13,175 nucleotides of DNA from Anaerolineales bacterium (lineage in GTDB: Bacteria > Chloroflexota > Anaerolineae > Anaerolineales > DRMV01): positions 1 through 13,175 of the forward strand of contig WFUL01000068.1 in NCBI GenBank assembly GCA_015484985.1. Reading direction: 5' to 3'. The notes below the pieces were generated by a model. The model ran no database searches, had not been told where the DNA came from, and saw only the letters and a program-made list of their open reading frames with translations. Positions 1 through 6,929 of this stretch are shown in pieces. Position numbers and translations under genes: made by a program. Each line of letters opens with the position of its first letter. The first letter of the stretch is position 1.

Positions 1-9
1 GCACGAACC

Positions 10-705
10 GTGCCGAAGCACCCACGCAGCCCGTCCCCCGAAAGCGCCCCTTCCTCCGCCCCTTCCGTGGCCGCGGTGGTGCTGGCCGCGGGCCGCTCCC
101 GACGCATGGGCCGGTGCAAACTCACCCTCCCCTGGGGGAACACCACCGTCATCGGCCAGGTGGTGGCGACCCTCGCCCAGGCCGGAGCCGCGCCCGTGCT
201 GGTGGTCACCGCGCCTCCCTGGCACCACGAGGTACTGCGCGCCCTGACAGGCACCCCGGCTCAAGTCACCGTCTACCACCCTCAAGACCCCGAGGCCATG
301 CTCCTCACCGTGCAATGGGGCCTGCGGCACCTTCCGGAGACGACCGCGGCCGCGTTCATCGCCTTAGGGGACCAACCCCACATTCCCCTTCATGTCCCCC
401 AAACCCTCCTGGCCACGTATCAGGCCACGGGCGCGACCATCGTGGTGCCCACCCATCAGGGCCGAAAGGGACATCCCTGGCTGGTGGACCGCCGCCTGTG
501 GCCCGAATTGCTGCGCCTGCCCCCGAGCGCGACGTTGCGGGATTTCCTCCGTCACCACCAGGAGCACATCCGTTCCGTTCCCGTGGCCACGCCGGCCATC
601 CGCTGGGACATGGATAACCCGCAAGATTACCGTCGACTTCGGGAGTGGTGGGAGTACAATCAAAACCGCATCTCACGCACCATCCCCGGAAAACGGGAGG
701 AATGA
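10..705 (+). CDS. MobA/MocA-like nucleotidyltransferase (5' end uncertain)
   Basis: The protein is a small Rossmann-type NTP transferase of the MobA-like (NTP_transf_3) family, whose members attach CMP or GMP to molybdopterin during molybdenum-cofactor maturation. What can be seen: the nucleotide-binding loop LAAGRSRRMGRCKLTLPW at residues 25-42, GDQP at 120-123 (the metal/nucleotide-contact Asp of MocA-type proteins), GHP at 154-156, and a C-terminal DMDNPQDY at 200-207 that matches the family's D-x-D-T-P-E-D motif. The 231-aa length with GTG at 10 is slightly long because of a Pro/Ser-rich head of about 19 residues. No Shine-Dalgarno is visible before this GTG and the frame stays open to the window edge, so the true start may lie upstream, or at GTG 67 just before the fold. 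The stop is one base from the next ATG, indicating one operon. MocA (cytidylyl) is a better guess than MobA (guanylyl), but the substrate is not proven and no molybdoenzyme gene is in view. Confidence 0.82.
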   Translation: MPKHPRSPSPESAPSSAPSVAAVVLAAGRSRRMGRCKLTLPWGNTTVIGQVVATLAQAGAAPVLVVTAPPWHHEVLRALTGTPAQVTVYHPQDPEAMLLTVQWGLRHLPETTAAAFIALGDQPHIPLHVPQTLLATYQATGATIVVPTHQGRKGHPWLVDRRLWPELLRLPPSATLRDFLRHHQEHIRSVPVATPAIRWDMDNPQDYRRLREWWEYNQNRISRTIPGKREE

Positions 706-706
706 C

Positions 707-1585
707 ATGCCCCGACGAGCCTGGCTTTACGTCCCCGGTGACCAAGAACGAAAAATCGTGAAAGCCGCGGGCCTGGACACCGATGTGGTGTGTCTGGACC
801 TGGAGGACGCGGTCGCGCCCGACCGGAAGGAGGACGCGCGAGCCCTGGTGGCCCGCATGGTCCAGGAGCTGGATTTTACGGGCGAAGTCTGGGTGCGGGT
901 AAACCCCCCCGACAGCCCCTGGGGCGAAGAGGACATCACCCATGTGCTCACCGCCGCGCCCCGCCTTCGCGGGATTCTGCTCCCCAAGGTGGGCGCGGCC
1001 TGGGTGGTCCATTGGGCGGCCCGTCATCTGCAACGGGCCGAGGAGGAGCACGGTCTCCCCACCGGACGCTTGCTCCTGGCCGTGCTCATCGAGACGGCCG
1101 CGGGCGTGGTGCGCCTGCCGGACATCCTCCAGGCTTCCCCGCGCGTCGCGGTGGCCATCTTCGGCGCGGAGGACCTGGCCGCGGACCTCGGGGCCATCCG
1201 AACGCCCGAGGGCCGGGAAATCGCCTGGGCCCGAAGCCAGATGCTTTTGACCGTCAAGGCCTTCCGCCGTCAGGCCATCGATATGGTGTACATCGCCTAC
1301 AAGGACCTGGCAGGCCTGGAACGGGAAGCTCGAGAGGCCGCGCAAATGGGCTTCGACGGCAAACAGGTCATCCACCCGGCCCAGGTGCCCGTGGTGCAGG
1401 CCGCGTTCACCCCGCAGGAAGAGCGCATCACCTGGGCCCGCAAGGTGTGGACGACCTATCAGGAAGCCCAACGGGAAGGGCGGGGGGTATTCGTGGTGGA
1501 CGGCAAGATGATTGACCCGCCCCTCATCCAGCAAGCCCGGAACATCCTGGAACGGGCAGGCCTGTTGTCCGAGGGCGAGGCATGA
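707..1585 (+). CDS. CitE/HpcH-family CoA-ester lyase
   Basis: This 292-aa TIM-barrel protein belongs to the HpcH/HpaI aldolase - citrate lyase beta (CitE) family. These enzymes cleave or form C-C bonds in acyl-CoA esters such as malyl-CoA or citramalyl-CoA, using Mg2+. Visible marks: N-terminal LYVPGDQ (7-13), DLEDAV (31-36), VRVNPP with Arg64 for CoA contact, LPKVG (93-97), LIETAAG with metal-ligand Glu129, FGAEDL with metal-ligand Asp156, and the late GFDGKQVIHPAQ and DGKMIDPP motifs, all in family order. The ATG at 707 has GGGAGG at 695-700, six bases upstream, and puts the first residue directly before the conserved barrel start. The frame stays open farther upstream, but that stretch overlaps the preceding gene. 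No citrate-lyase alpha or gamma gene accompanies it, so it is more likely a stand-alone malyl-/citramalyl-CoA lyase-like enzyme or thioesterase than true CitE. The exact substrate is unknown. Confidence 0.9.
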   Translation: MPRRAWLYVPGDQERKIVKAAGLDTDVVCLDLEDAVAPDRKEDARALVARMVQELDFTGEVWVRVNPPDSPWGEEDITHVLTAAPRLRGILLPKVGAAWVVHWAARHLQRAEEEHGLPTGRLLLAVLIETAAGVVRLPDILQASPRVAVAIFGAEDLAADLGAIRTPEGREIAWARSQMLLTVKAFRRQAIDMVYIAYKDLAGLEREAREAAQMGFDGKQVIHPAQVPVVQAAFTPQEERITWARKVWTTYQEAQREGRGVFVVDGKMIDPPLIQQARNILERAGLLSEGEA

Positions 1586-3174
1586 CCCGTTCCCTCTCCC
1601 GGCGTTACCTGCTCTTCACCGTGTTCGTCTCCGGCTGGGTGGTGCTGACGGTGGAAATTGCCGCGGCCCGGCTGTTGGGCGCCTTTTTCGGCACCGGGAA
1701 CCTGGTCTGGGCCACGATTATCGGTCTCATTCTGGTTTACCTCACCGTGGGCTACTACCTGGGGGGCGCTTTGGCCGATCGATGGCCTTACCCCCGGGTC
1801 TGGTTTTCCATCCTGGCCTGGGCCGGTCTGGGGGTGGCCTTGCTTCCCCTGGTCTCCCGACCGGTTTTGGTCCCCATTGCGGACGCCTTCGAGACCCTGA
1901 AGGGCGGCCTGCTCCTGGGGGCCTTCCTGGCCGTGGTCATCCTCTTCGCCGTCCCGGTAACCCTGCTGGGCATCATCACCCCCTTTGCCTTACGGCTGGA
2001 CCTGCGCCATCCCGACGAAGCCGGCCGGGTTGGGGGGCGGTTATATGCCGTTTCTACCCTGGGTTCCCTTCTGGGCACCTTTGCGCCCGTGTTGGTGTGG
2101 ATTCCCTGGTTGGGTACCCGACGTACCCTGGTGCTCCATGGCGCGCTGCTGGTACTGGTGGCCCTGGAGGGCCTTCGGCGCACAGAAGGTCCACGGGCCG
2201 CGTTGCGCCTGGCCTGGATGCTCCTCCCCCTGGTGGGTCTGTGGGTCTGGGCCGCTCGCGCGCCCCTCAAACCCCTTCCCGGTTTACTCTACGAAACCGA
2301 ATCCACCTACAACTACATCTACGTGGTCCAGCAAGGTGAAATGCGACTGCTCTACTTGAACGAGGGCCTGGGCGTCCACTCCGTCTACCATCCCCGGCAG
2401 GTCGTCTTTCAGGGGACCTGGATGCACTTTCTCCCCGCTCCCTTCTTGAATCCCCCGCCCTTTGGCCCGAAAAACGTGCGCCGTGTGGCCGTCATCGGGC
2501 TGGCGGGGGGCACCGTGGCTCGACAGGCCGCAGCGGCCTTTCCTGGCGTCAGGATCGACGGCTTTGAAATCGACCCCGCCATCGTGGACGTGGCCCGACG
2601 TTACTTCGCGCTGGACGACATCCCCAACCTCCAGGTGTGGACGGTCGATGGGCGGGTGGGCATCCGACGTCAGCCGGGTCCCTATGACCTCATCGTGGTG
2701 GACGCGTACCGGCCGCCGGACATCCCCTGGCACCTGACCACGGTAGAGTTCTTCACTCTGCTCTACCAGAGGCTCTCCCCCCAGGGCGCCATTTCCGTCA
2801 ACGTGGGTCGCACGCCAACGGACCGCCGTCTGGTGGACGCCTTAGCCACCACTTTACGCCAGGTGTTTCCCGTGGTCTACGGTGTGGACATTCCCAACAC
2901 CCTGAACACCATCCTGTACGCGGCCAAAAATCCCCAGGCCCATCCCCGCTATCTGGCCAAACAGGCGGCCCGGTTGACAGCGTCAGGCGCTTCCCCCATC
3001 CTGGTGGCCGCGGTCACCAGCGCGTCCCAGCACCCTTCACCGTCCTTTGGCTCGGGATGGGTGCTCACCGATGACCGGGCGGCCATTGAGTACCTGACGA
3101 ACCTGCTGGTGGTACGCTACGCCTGGGAAAGCGGCATCCAGTCCATCACATCTCCGGAGGTAGAGTCCCCATGA
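1582..3174 (+). CDS. Membrane protein fused to spermidine-synthase-like domain
   Basis: This 530-aa protein has two parts. Residues 1 to about 225 hold roughly seven hydrophobic helices (near 10-33, 41-62, 74-98, 107-136, 151-176, 181-197, 207-224). Residues 235-480 form a class I SAM-type Rossmann domain of the spermidine-synthase (aminopropyltransferase) superfamily. Its landmarks are a glycine motif GLAGG at 306-310, the acidic FEID at 328-331 expected to contact the nucleoside ribose, DG at 356-357, and VVDAYRPPD at 372-380 where the catalytic Asp374 aligns. The second acidic residue of the usual D-S-T-D-P motif is absent (Arg377) and the glycine loop departs from GGGDG, so true polyamine synthesis is doubtful. 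The architecture matches proteins annotated as fused MFS/spermidine synthase, which have no settled function. The start overlaps the upstream stop as ATGA (1582-1585), with GAGGG at 1571-1575. No SAM-decarboxylase gene is in view. Confidence 0.85.
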   Translation: MTRSLSRRYLLFTVFVSGWVVLTVEIAAARLLGAFFGTGNLVWATIIGLILVYLTVGYYLGGALADRWPYPRVWFSILAWAGLGVALLPLVSRPVLVPIADAFETLKGGLLLGAFLAVVILFAVPVTLLGIITPFALRLDLRHPDEAGRVGGRLYAVSTLGSLLGTFAPVLVWIPWLGTRRTLVLHGALLVLVALEGLRRTEGPRAALRLAWMLLPLVGLWVWAARAPLKPLPGLLYETESTYNYIYVVQQGEMRLLYLNEGLGVHSVYHPRQVVFQGTWMHFLPAPFLNPPPFGPKNVRRVAVIGLAGGTVARQAAAAFPGVRIDGFEIDPAIVDVARRYFALDDIPNLQVWTVDGRVGIRRQPGPYDLIVVDAYRPPDIPWHLTTVEFFTLLYQRLSPQGAISVNVGRTPTDRRLVDALATTLRQVFPVVYGVDIPNTLNTILYAAKNPQAHPRYLAKQAARLTASGASPILVAAVTSASQHPSPSFGSGWVLTDDRAAIEYLTNLLVVRYAWESGIQSITSPEVESP

Positions 3175-3845
3175 GCGCTTCCCATCCTCCTCGTGGTTTG
3201 GGTCTCTTGCACCTGGCCACCCTATTGGTCCCGGTGGCCCTGGTATTGACCGCGGTTCGCATCTTGCTCACTCCTGCCTATTTGCAACTGGCCTATCGGC
3301 TCCCGGGTTTTCCGCAAGACCCCTATGGCATGACCTTTCAGGACCGCCTTTACTGGGCGGAAAAGGCCCGTCAGTACCTCTTGCGTCCCGTGGACATCGA
3401 TTTTCTGGCCGAATTGCGCTTTGACGATGGAACCCCGGTGTTCAACGTCCGGGAGCTGTCCCACATGGAGGACGTGAAGCGGGTGGTCCAGGGGTCCCTG
3501 CGAACGTGGTACGCGGCCCTGGTGGGGCTGGCCCTCTTGGGGCTTTGGGCGCGGCGTCGCGGTCGGTGGTCGGTCTTTCGCCGGGCTCTCCACCGGGGCG
3601 GATGGCTCACCCTCATTCTTATGGGCCTGATGGCCCTGGCCGTCGTCACGGCCTTTGGGGTGTTCTTCGTGGCCTTCCATCAGGTCTTTTTTGAGCCCGG
3701 AACCTGGGTCTTTGACTATCGAGACACCCTCATCCGGCTCTTCCCGGAGCGCTTCTGGCAGGACGTCTTCCTTATCGGCGCTCTACTCACGGTGGTCATG
3801 GCCCTCGTGCTCCTGTATTTCACCCGAGCGGAGAGGGAAAGATAA
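3171..3845 (+). CDS. Lit-like TIGR01906/DUF1461 membrane protein
   Basis: This 224-aa integral membrane protein has four predicted helices (about 11-31, 112-127, 144-168, 199-217) and belongs to the TIGR01906/DUF1461 family. As I recall, the family includes Lit, the lipoprotein intramolecular transacylase of Firmicutes, which moves an acyl chain on lipoproteins to make the lyso form. Two family signatures are plain: FNVRELSHMEDV at 91-102, and a block at 169-198 containing FHQVFFEPGTW and DTLIRLFPERFW. Each holds a conserved histidine, His98 and His170, which appear to match the two histidines reported as catalytic in Bacillus cereus Lit. GGAGG at 3156-3160 lies ten bases before the ATG, which overlaps the upstream stop by four bases (3171-3174). 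Family membership is confident. The transacylase activity is inferred and unproven in this lineage. Confidence 0.85.
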   Translation: MSASHPPRGLGLLHLATLLVPVALVLTAVRILLTPAYLQLAYRLPGFPQDPYGMTFQDRLYWAEKARQYLLRPVDIDFLAELRFDDGTPVFNVRELSHMEDVKRVVQGSLRTWYAALVGLALLGLWARRRGRWSVFRRALHRGGWLTLILMGLMALAVVTAFGVFFVAFHQVFFEPGTWVFDYRDTLIRLFPERFWQDVFLIGALLTVVMALVLLYFTRAERER

Positions 3846-3890
3846 GGAGGGCAGCGGCGGCAAAGCCGCCGCTGCCCTCCTTATCTTTTT
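3841..3890 (+). terminator. Intrinsic terminator, 21-bp perfect stem
   Basis: Bases 3841-3861 and 3865-3885 are exact reverse complements, giving a GC-rich 21-bp stem closed by an AAA loop (3862-3864) and followed at once by TTTTT (3886-3890). This is a textbook Rho-independent terminator for the four-gene operon. The TAA stop of the Lit-like gene (3843-3845) sits inside the 5' arm, so ribosomes finishing translation would occupy the base of the stem. On the minus strand only three T follow the stem, and no minus-strand gene ends here, so it acts in the plus direction. Confidence 0.93.
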
Positions 3891-3991
3891 CCCTTCGGGT
3901 CCTGGGCCCGATTAGGGCTACGCGAGATATGCAAAAATGGTTCCTGTCGTGAATCTCGTAAGATATGGATATGCGACAGCCCCCAAAGAGG

Positions 3992-4020
3992 GTGGCAGGG
4001 AAAGGAAGACCGAGTATAAT
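3992..4020 (+). promoter_or_regulatory. Likely sigma-70-type promoter of prfB
   Basis: A perfect TATAAT (4015-4020) lies 17 bases downstream of GTGGCA (3992-3997), which matches four of six positions of TTGACA. It lies between the upstream operon's terminator and prfB, where a promoter is needed. Transcription would start near 4027 and give a leader of about 100 nt. The call rests on consensus match and position only. Confidence 0.6.
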
Positions 4021-4116
4021 GAGGAGGCAGTGGGCTTAGGATTTCGCCCAAAGGCATACCTCCTTGCGAAAAGAGACCACCGGCGGATTGCAACACCAAG
4101 TCACAGTATTGTAGCT

Positions 4117-4123
4117 GGAGGAG
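4117..4123 (+). promoter_or_regulatory. Shine-Dalgarno site that fixes the prfB start
   Basis: GGAGGAG lies four bases before ATG 4128. It selects the short zero-frame N-terminus (22 codons up to the recoding site). The other frame, which is open upstream to 3937, has no comparably placed ribosome-binding site. Confidence 0.8.
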
Positions 4124-4127
4124 AACC

Positions 4128-5226
4128 ATGGCGACGCTCATGGAACGGCTGGAGCGGGCGCAGGAGCAATTTGAAAGTCTCTGGAGGTATCTTTGACTTG
4201 GAAGGAAAGAGGCGAGAACTCCAGGAACTGGAAGCCCAATCGCAACACGCGGACCTGTGGAACGACCCCGAAAAGGCCCGCCAAGTCATGCAGCGATTGA
4301 CGGCCCTGCGGGAGGAGGTGCAAGGTTGGGAAACCCTGGGCCAGCGTCTTCGGGATACACGCGAACTGGCCGAACTGCACGACCCGGACCTGGAGGAAGA
4401 GTTAGAGGCCGAGGTGGCGGCCATTGAACAGGAACTTCGTCGTCGCGAGCTCCAGACCCTTCTATCGGGGCCTTATGACCGGCATCCCGCGCTCCTCAGT
4501 ATCCACGCCGGCGCCGGCGGCACCGATGCCCACGACTGGGCGGAGATGCTGCTGCGCATGTACCTGCGCTGGGCCGAGAAGCGAGGATTCGAGACGGAGA
4601 TCCTGGATTATCAACCTGGGGAAGAAGCGGGCATCAAAAGCGTCACCGTGGCCGTCAATGGTCCTTATGCTTACGGCCATCTCAAGGCCGAAAAAGGGGT
4701 CCACCGCCTGGTACGCATCTCGCCCTTCGATGCCTCTCGCCGCCGTCATACCTCCTTCGCCCTGGTGGAAGTCCTTCCTCAAGTAGAAGAGGATGTGGAT
4801 GTCACCATTCATCCTAACGAGTTGCGCATCGAGACCTTCCGGGCCTCGTCGGCGGGCGGCCAGCACGTCCAGAAGAACGCCACCGCGGTGCGCATCACCC
4901 ACATCCCCACAGGCATCGTCGTCCAGTGCCAGAACGAGCGCTCCCTCACTCAGAACAAGAAGAACGCCCTCCGGGTCCTCAAGGCTCGGTTGCTGGAACG
5001 AAAACGCCAGGAACAGGCCAAGAAGATGGCCGAGCTCAAAGGAGCGTATCAAAAGGCAGAGTGGGGTAACCAGATTCGCTCCTACGTGCTCCATCCCTAC
5101 CAGATGGTCAAGGACCACCGTACAGGCTATGAAGTAGGCAATGCCCAGGCCGTACTGGATGGCGACCTGGACGGTTTCATTGAGGCCTTCCTGCGCCACA
5201 AGACAATGGAAAAGGCCCCGAGTTAA
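4128..5226 (+). CDS. prfB: Peptide chain release factor 2, programmed +1 frameshift
   Basis: RF2 recognises UGA and UAA stop codons and triggers peptidyl-tRNA hydrolysis on the ribosome. The coding sequence should be read as joined segments 4128-4193 and 4195-5226. The zero frame encodes 22 residues (MATLMERLERAQ to WRYL) and stops at TGA 4194-4196. A +1 shift on CTT continues with DLEGKRRELQELEAQ and onward, giving 365 aa, the same length I recall for E. coli RF2. Codon-recognition tripeptide SPF is at residues 198-200 (RF1 has PAT/PXT), and the catalytic GGQ is at 243-245 in SSAGGQHVQKN. A GAGGTDA stretch begins the core domain. The gene has its own promoter region and terminator-free 3' flank, and faces the ftsZ cluster. 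Regulation is by RF2 level itself: scarce RF2 means slow UGA decoding and more shifting. The +1 frame stays open upstream of the frameshift, so a simple ORF call gives a false 429-aa protein starting at 3937. Confidence 0.97.
4183..4197 (+). promoter_or_regulatory. RF2 programmed frameshift (recoding) signal
   Basis: The elements are GGAGG (4183-4187), acting as an internal Shine-Dalgarno; spacer codon TAT (4188-4190); slippery CTT (4191-4193); and in-frame TGA followed by C (4194-4197). The order and three-base spacing match the E. coli prfB site. The tRNA-Leu on CUU slips one base to UUU, so reading resumes at GAC 4195. The frames on both sides encode recognisable RF2 sequence, which excludes a chance resemblance. 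Confidence 0.97.
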
Positions 5227-5305
5227 GGTCTTCCTTTGGGCCTGAAGGCCACCACCGGAACCGGGTTCTCCCCTGTATTCACGCACATACAGCCAGCCTG
5301 ACCTT

Positions 5306-5326
5306 GGCCCGGCCCAAGGCCGGGTC
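5306..5326. repeat. GC-rich hairpin, possible prfB transcript end
   Basis: CCCGGCC (5308-5314) and GGCCGGG (5318-5324) are separated by CAA, and the stem extends two pairs with one G-T wobble. It lies about 80 bases after the prfB stop. No T tract follows on either strand, so if it ends a transcript it would need a factor such as Rho or only protect a 3' end. Confidence 0.35.
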
Positions 5327-5457
5327 GCTCATCGCGTCCCGCGTTGTGGGCGAGGTGTTCGGCATGTCCCACGCACTTTATGCCCAGTTTCGCAATTCCC
5401 TGCCCCCCATTTTCGCCTCAGGCCCGTTATAGCACATCCACCCGCAAAAGGAACCCA

Positions 5458-5480
5458 CTCCCGCACGTCCACGGCGGGAG
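5458..5480 (-). terminator. Weak candidate terminator for the ftsZ transcript
   Basis: CTCCCGC (5458-5464) pairs with GCGGGAG (5474-5480) across a nine-base loop. Read on the minus strand, the stem is followed by TGGG and then TTCCTTTT, a poor interrupted U tract. It lies about 200 bases beyond the ftsZ stop. Position and orientation suit, but the stem is short and the tail imperfect. Confidence 0.25.
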
Positions 5481-5680
5481 GGCCATACACCCTCGTACAC
5501 CCCCAAAACCGAAACCCGCGGAAGGAGGTTGCCAACCAACCCAACGGACAATACGCGCTGCACTTCCATCACATCTGTTTACTCGATATGCGGCACCGTC
5601 CACCTCCCCTCATGGATCGAGGGATGACGAAGTGTCCTGAGGAGTATCTCTCTCGTCCCGGAGGGATTCCTCGCCCGTCC

Positions 5681-6853
5681 CTACTCCCTCCGCGCGGACA
5701 GCAGTTGTTGGAGGCGTTCCTTCAAGAAAGGGGGCAGGTCCTCCAAATCCTCCCGACGTCGCGCGCTGGCCCGGGACGGCGGCGGTGTTGTGGGCTTGGG
5801 CGTGGCTGGCTTCTGCACCGGCCGCGACTCGCTGCGCAGTCCGGGCTCGGACTTGGTGGCCGGACGATGGGCCGGACGCTTCTCCCAGGTCATCATGTCA
5901 TGGTCGAAACCCGTGGCCACCAGGGTGATGCGCACCCGGTCCTCCATCTCGTTGTTGATGACCGCGCCGAAGATGATGTTGGCCTCAGGATGTGCCGCGG
6001 CCTTAATGATTTCCGCAGCCTCGTCGACCTCGTGCAGCGCCAGGTCCGGCCCACCGGTAATGTTGAACAGAATGCCCCGAGCGCCGTCAATGGTCAGATC
6101 CAATAGGCGGCTGGACACCGCAGCCTCCGCGGCCTTGCGCGCCCGTTCATCACCCGAACCCTCACCGACGGCCATGAGGGCCGCGCCGCCCTCGGACATA
6201 ATGGTACGCACGTCGGCGAAGTCCAGATTGATGAGACCGGGCACGGTGATGAGTTCGGAGATACCCTGCACACCCTGCAAGAGTACGTCGTCGGCCAGGC
6301 GGAAGGCATCCTGCAAGGAAACCCGGCGGTCCGTGATTTCCAGCAAGCGGTCGTTGGGAATCACGATGAGGGTGTCCACCTCACCCTTCAGGGCCAGGAT
6401 ACCTTCTTCGGCCACCTGGGCCCGACGCAGGCCTTCAAACCGGAAGGGGCGGGTCACCACGCCGATGGTCAGCGCGCCCTCTTCCTTGGCCAGACGGGCC
6501 ACAACCGGGGAAGCACCCGTTCCTGTACCGCCACCCATGCCCGCGGTGATGAAGACCATGTCCGCGCCCTTGACCACTTCCCGCAGTTCTTCAATGGATT
6601 CCTCCGCGGCCTTGCGCCCGATTTCGGGATTGCCGCCGGACCCCAGTCCCCGGGTGAGTTTATCGCCAATGCGCACCCGGATGGGAGCCAGGCAGCGGTT
6701 CAAATGCTGGGCATCGGTGTTGACGGCGATGAATTCCACGCCCTGCACACCTGCGGCAATCATGCGGTCCACGGCATTGGTACCGCCGCCACCCACACCA
6801 ATGACTTTGATGCGGGCAAAAGGTTCCGGATTCTGCAGCGTCTCACCAAACAT
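5681..6853 (-). CDS. ftsZ: Cell division protein FtsZ
   Basis: FtsZ is the tubulin-like GTPase that polymerises into the mid-cell Z ring. In this 390-aa protein I see the N-terminal GVGGGGTNAVDRM (19-31), the tubulin signature GGGTGTG (107-113), the T7 synergy loop NLDFAD (209-214) carrying the Asp residues that complete the GTPase site of the next subunit, and a Pro/Lys/Thr-rich linker (about 327-367). It ends with DLPPFLKER, which resembles the conserved C-terminal peptide that binds FtsA, plus an extra basic tail. ATG 6853 is chosen because AAGGAGGG (6867-6860) lies six bases upstream and the sequence MFGETLQ begins at the usual distance before the fold. A longer in-frame start would run back into ftsA. 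It is the last gene of the cluster and is separated from ftsA by 76 bases, the widest internal gap there. Confidence 0.98.
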   Translation of the reverse strand: MFGETLQNPEPFARIKVIGVGGGGTNAVDRMIAAGVQGVEFIAVNTDAQHLNRCLAPIRVRIGDKLTRGLGSGGNPEIGRKAAEESIEELREVVKGADMVFITAGMGGGTGTGASPVVARLAKEEGALTIGVVTRPFRFEGLRRAQVAEEGILALKGEVDTLIVIPNDRLLEITDRRVSLQDAFRLADDVLLQGVQGISELITVPGLINLDFADVRTIMSEGGAALMAVGEGSGDERARKAAEAAVSSRLLDLTIDGARGILFNITGGPDLALHEVDEAAEIIKAAAHPEANIIFGAVINNEMEDRVRITLVATGFDHDMMTWEKRPAHRPATKSEPGLRSESRPVQKPATPKPTTPPPSRASARRREDLEDLPPFLKERLQQLLSARRE

Positions 6854-6929
6854 CGCAATCCCTCCTTCGTGAAGATTACAAAACAGACAACGGTCAGATG
6901 ACCCAACTCCAATGCCAGGCGGTGGGACG

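Larger units (their letters stand above)
5227..5680. other. Non-coding gap between convergent prfB and ftsZ
   Basis: This stretch of 454 bases lies between two convergent stop codons. Reading frames inside it are short, rich in Arg, Pro, Trp and Gly, and lack family motifs. I see no tRNA T-arm, tmRNA, SRP or RNase P core sequence. It does hold inverted repeats: a GC-rich hairpin at 5306-5326, a 7-bp hairpin at 5458-5480, and a distant complementary pair (5238-5245 with 5418-5425, continued around a one-base bulge by 5247-5249 with 5415-5417). An extended -10-like TGCTATAAC lies on the minus strand at 5434-5426. The region must contain the transcript ends of both operons. Confidence 0.7.

Noticed and set aside
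356..1534. Long minus-strand frame (392 codons) opposite the nucleotidyltransferase and lyase genes
   Set aside because: No family motifs and odd His/Gly/Arg/Pro composition. It is the expected mirror of GC-rich third positions in real plus-strand genes.
3937..4194. N-terminal extension of prfB, including GTG 4030 after GAGGAGG
   Set aside because: It would encode sequence unlike RF2. The GAGGAGG is only two bases from the GTG, and the zero frame with its frameshift site explains the known RF2 N-terminus.
5329..5544. Small minus-strand frames in the prfB-ftsZ gap as genes
   Set aside because: Trp/Gly/Arg-rich products of 64-71 residues, no ribosome-binding site of note and no motif; two overlapping frames are equally open.
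5790..6872. Long plus-strand frame (360 codons) opposite ftsZ
   Set aside because: Ser/Arg/Pro-rich mirror of ftsZ with no motif; it has the same GC-bias explanation.
6854..6929. Possible internal ftsZ promoter (TGTAAT at 6880-6875, minus strand)
   Set aside because: No acceptable -35 at 16-18 bases, and the implied start would leave a leader of only about 15 nt. The gap is described but a promoter is not claimed.
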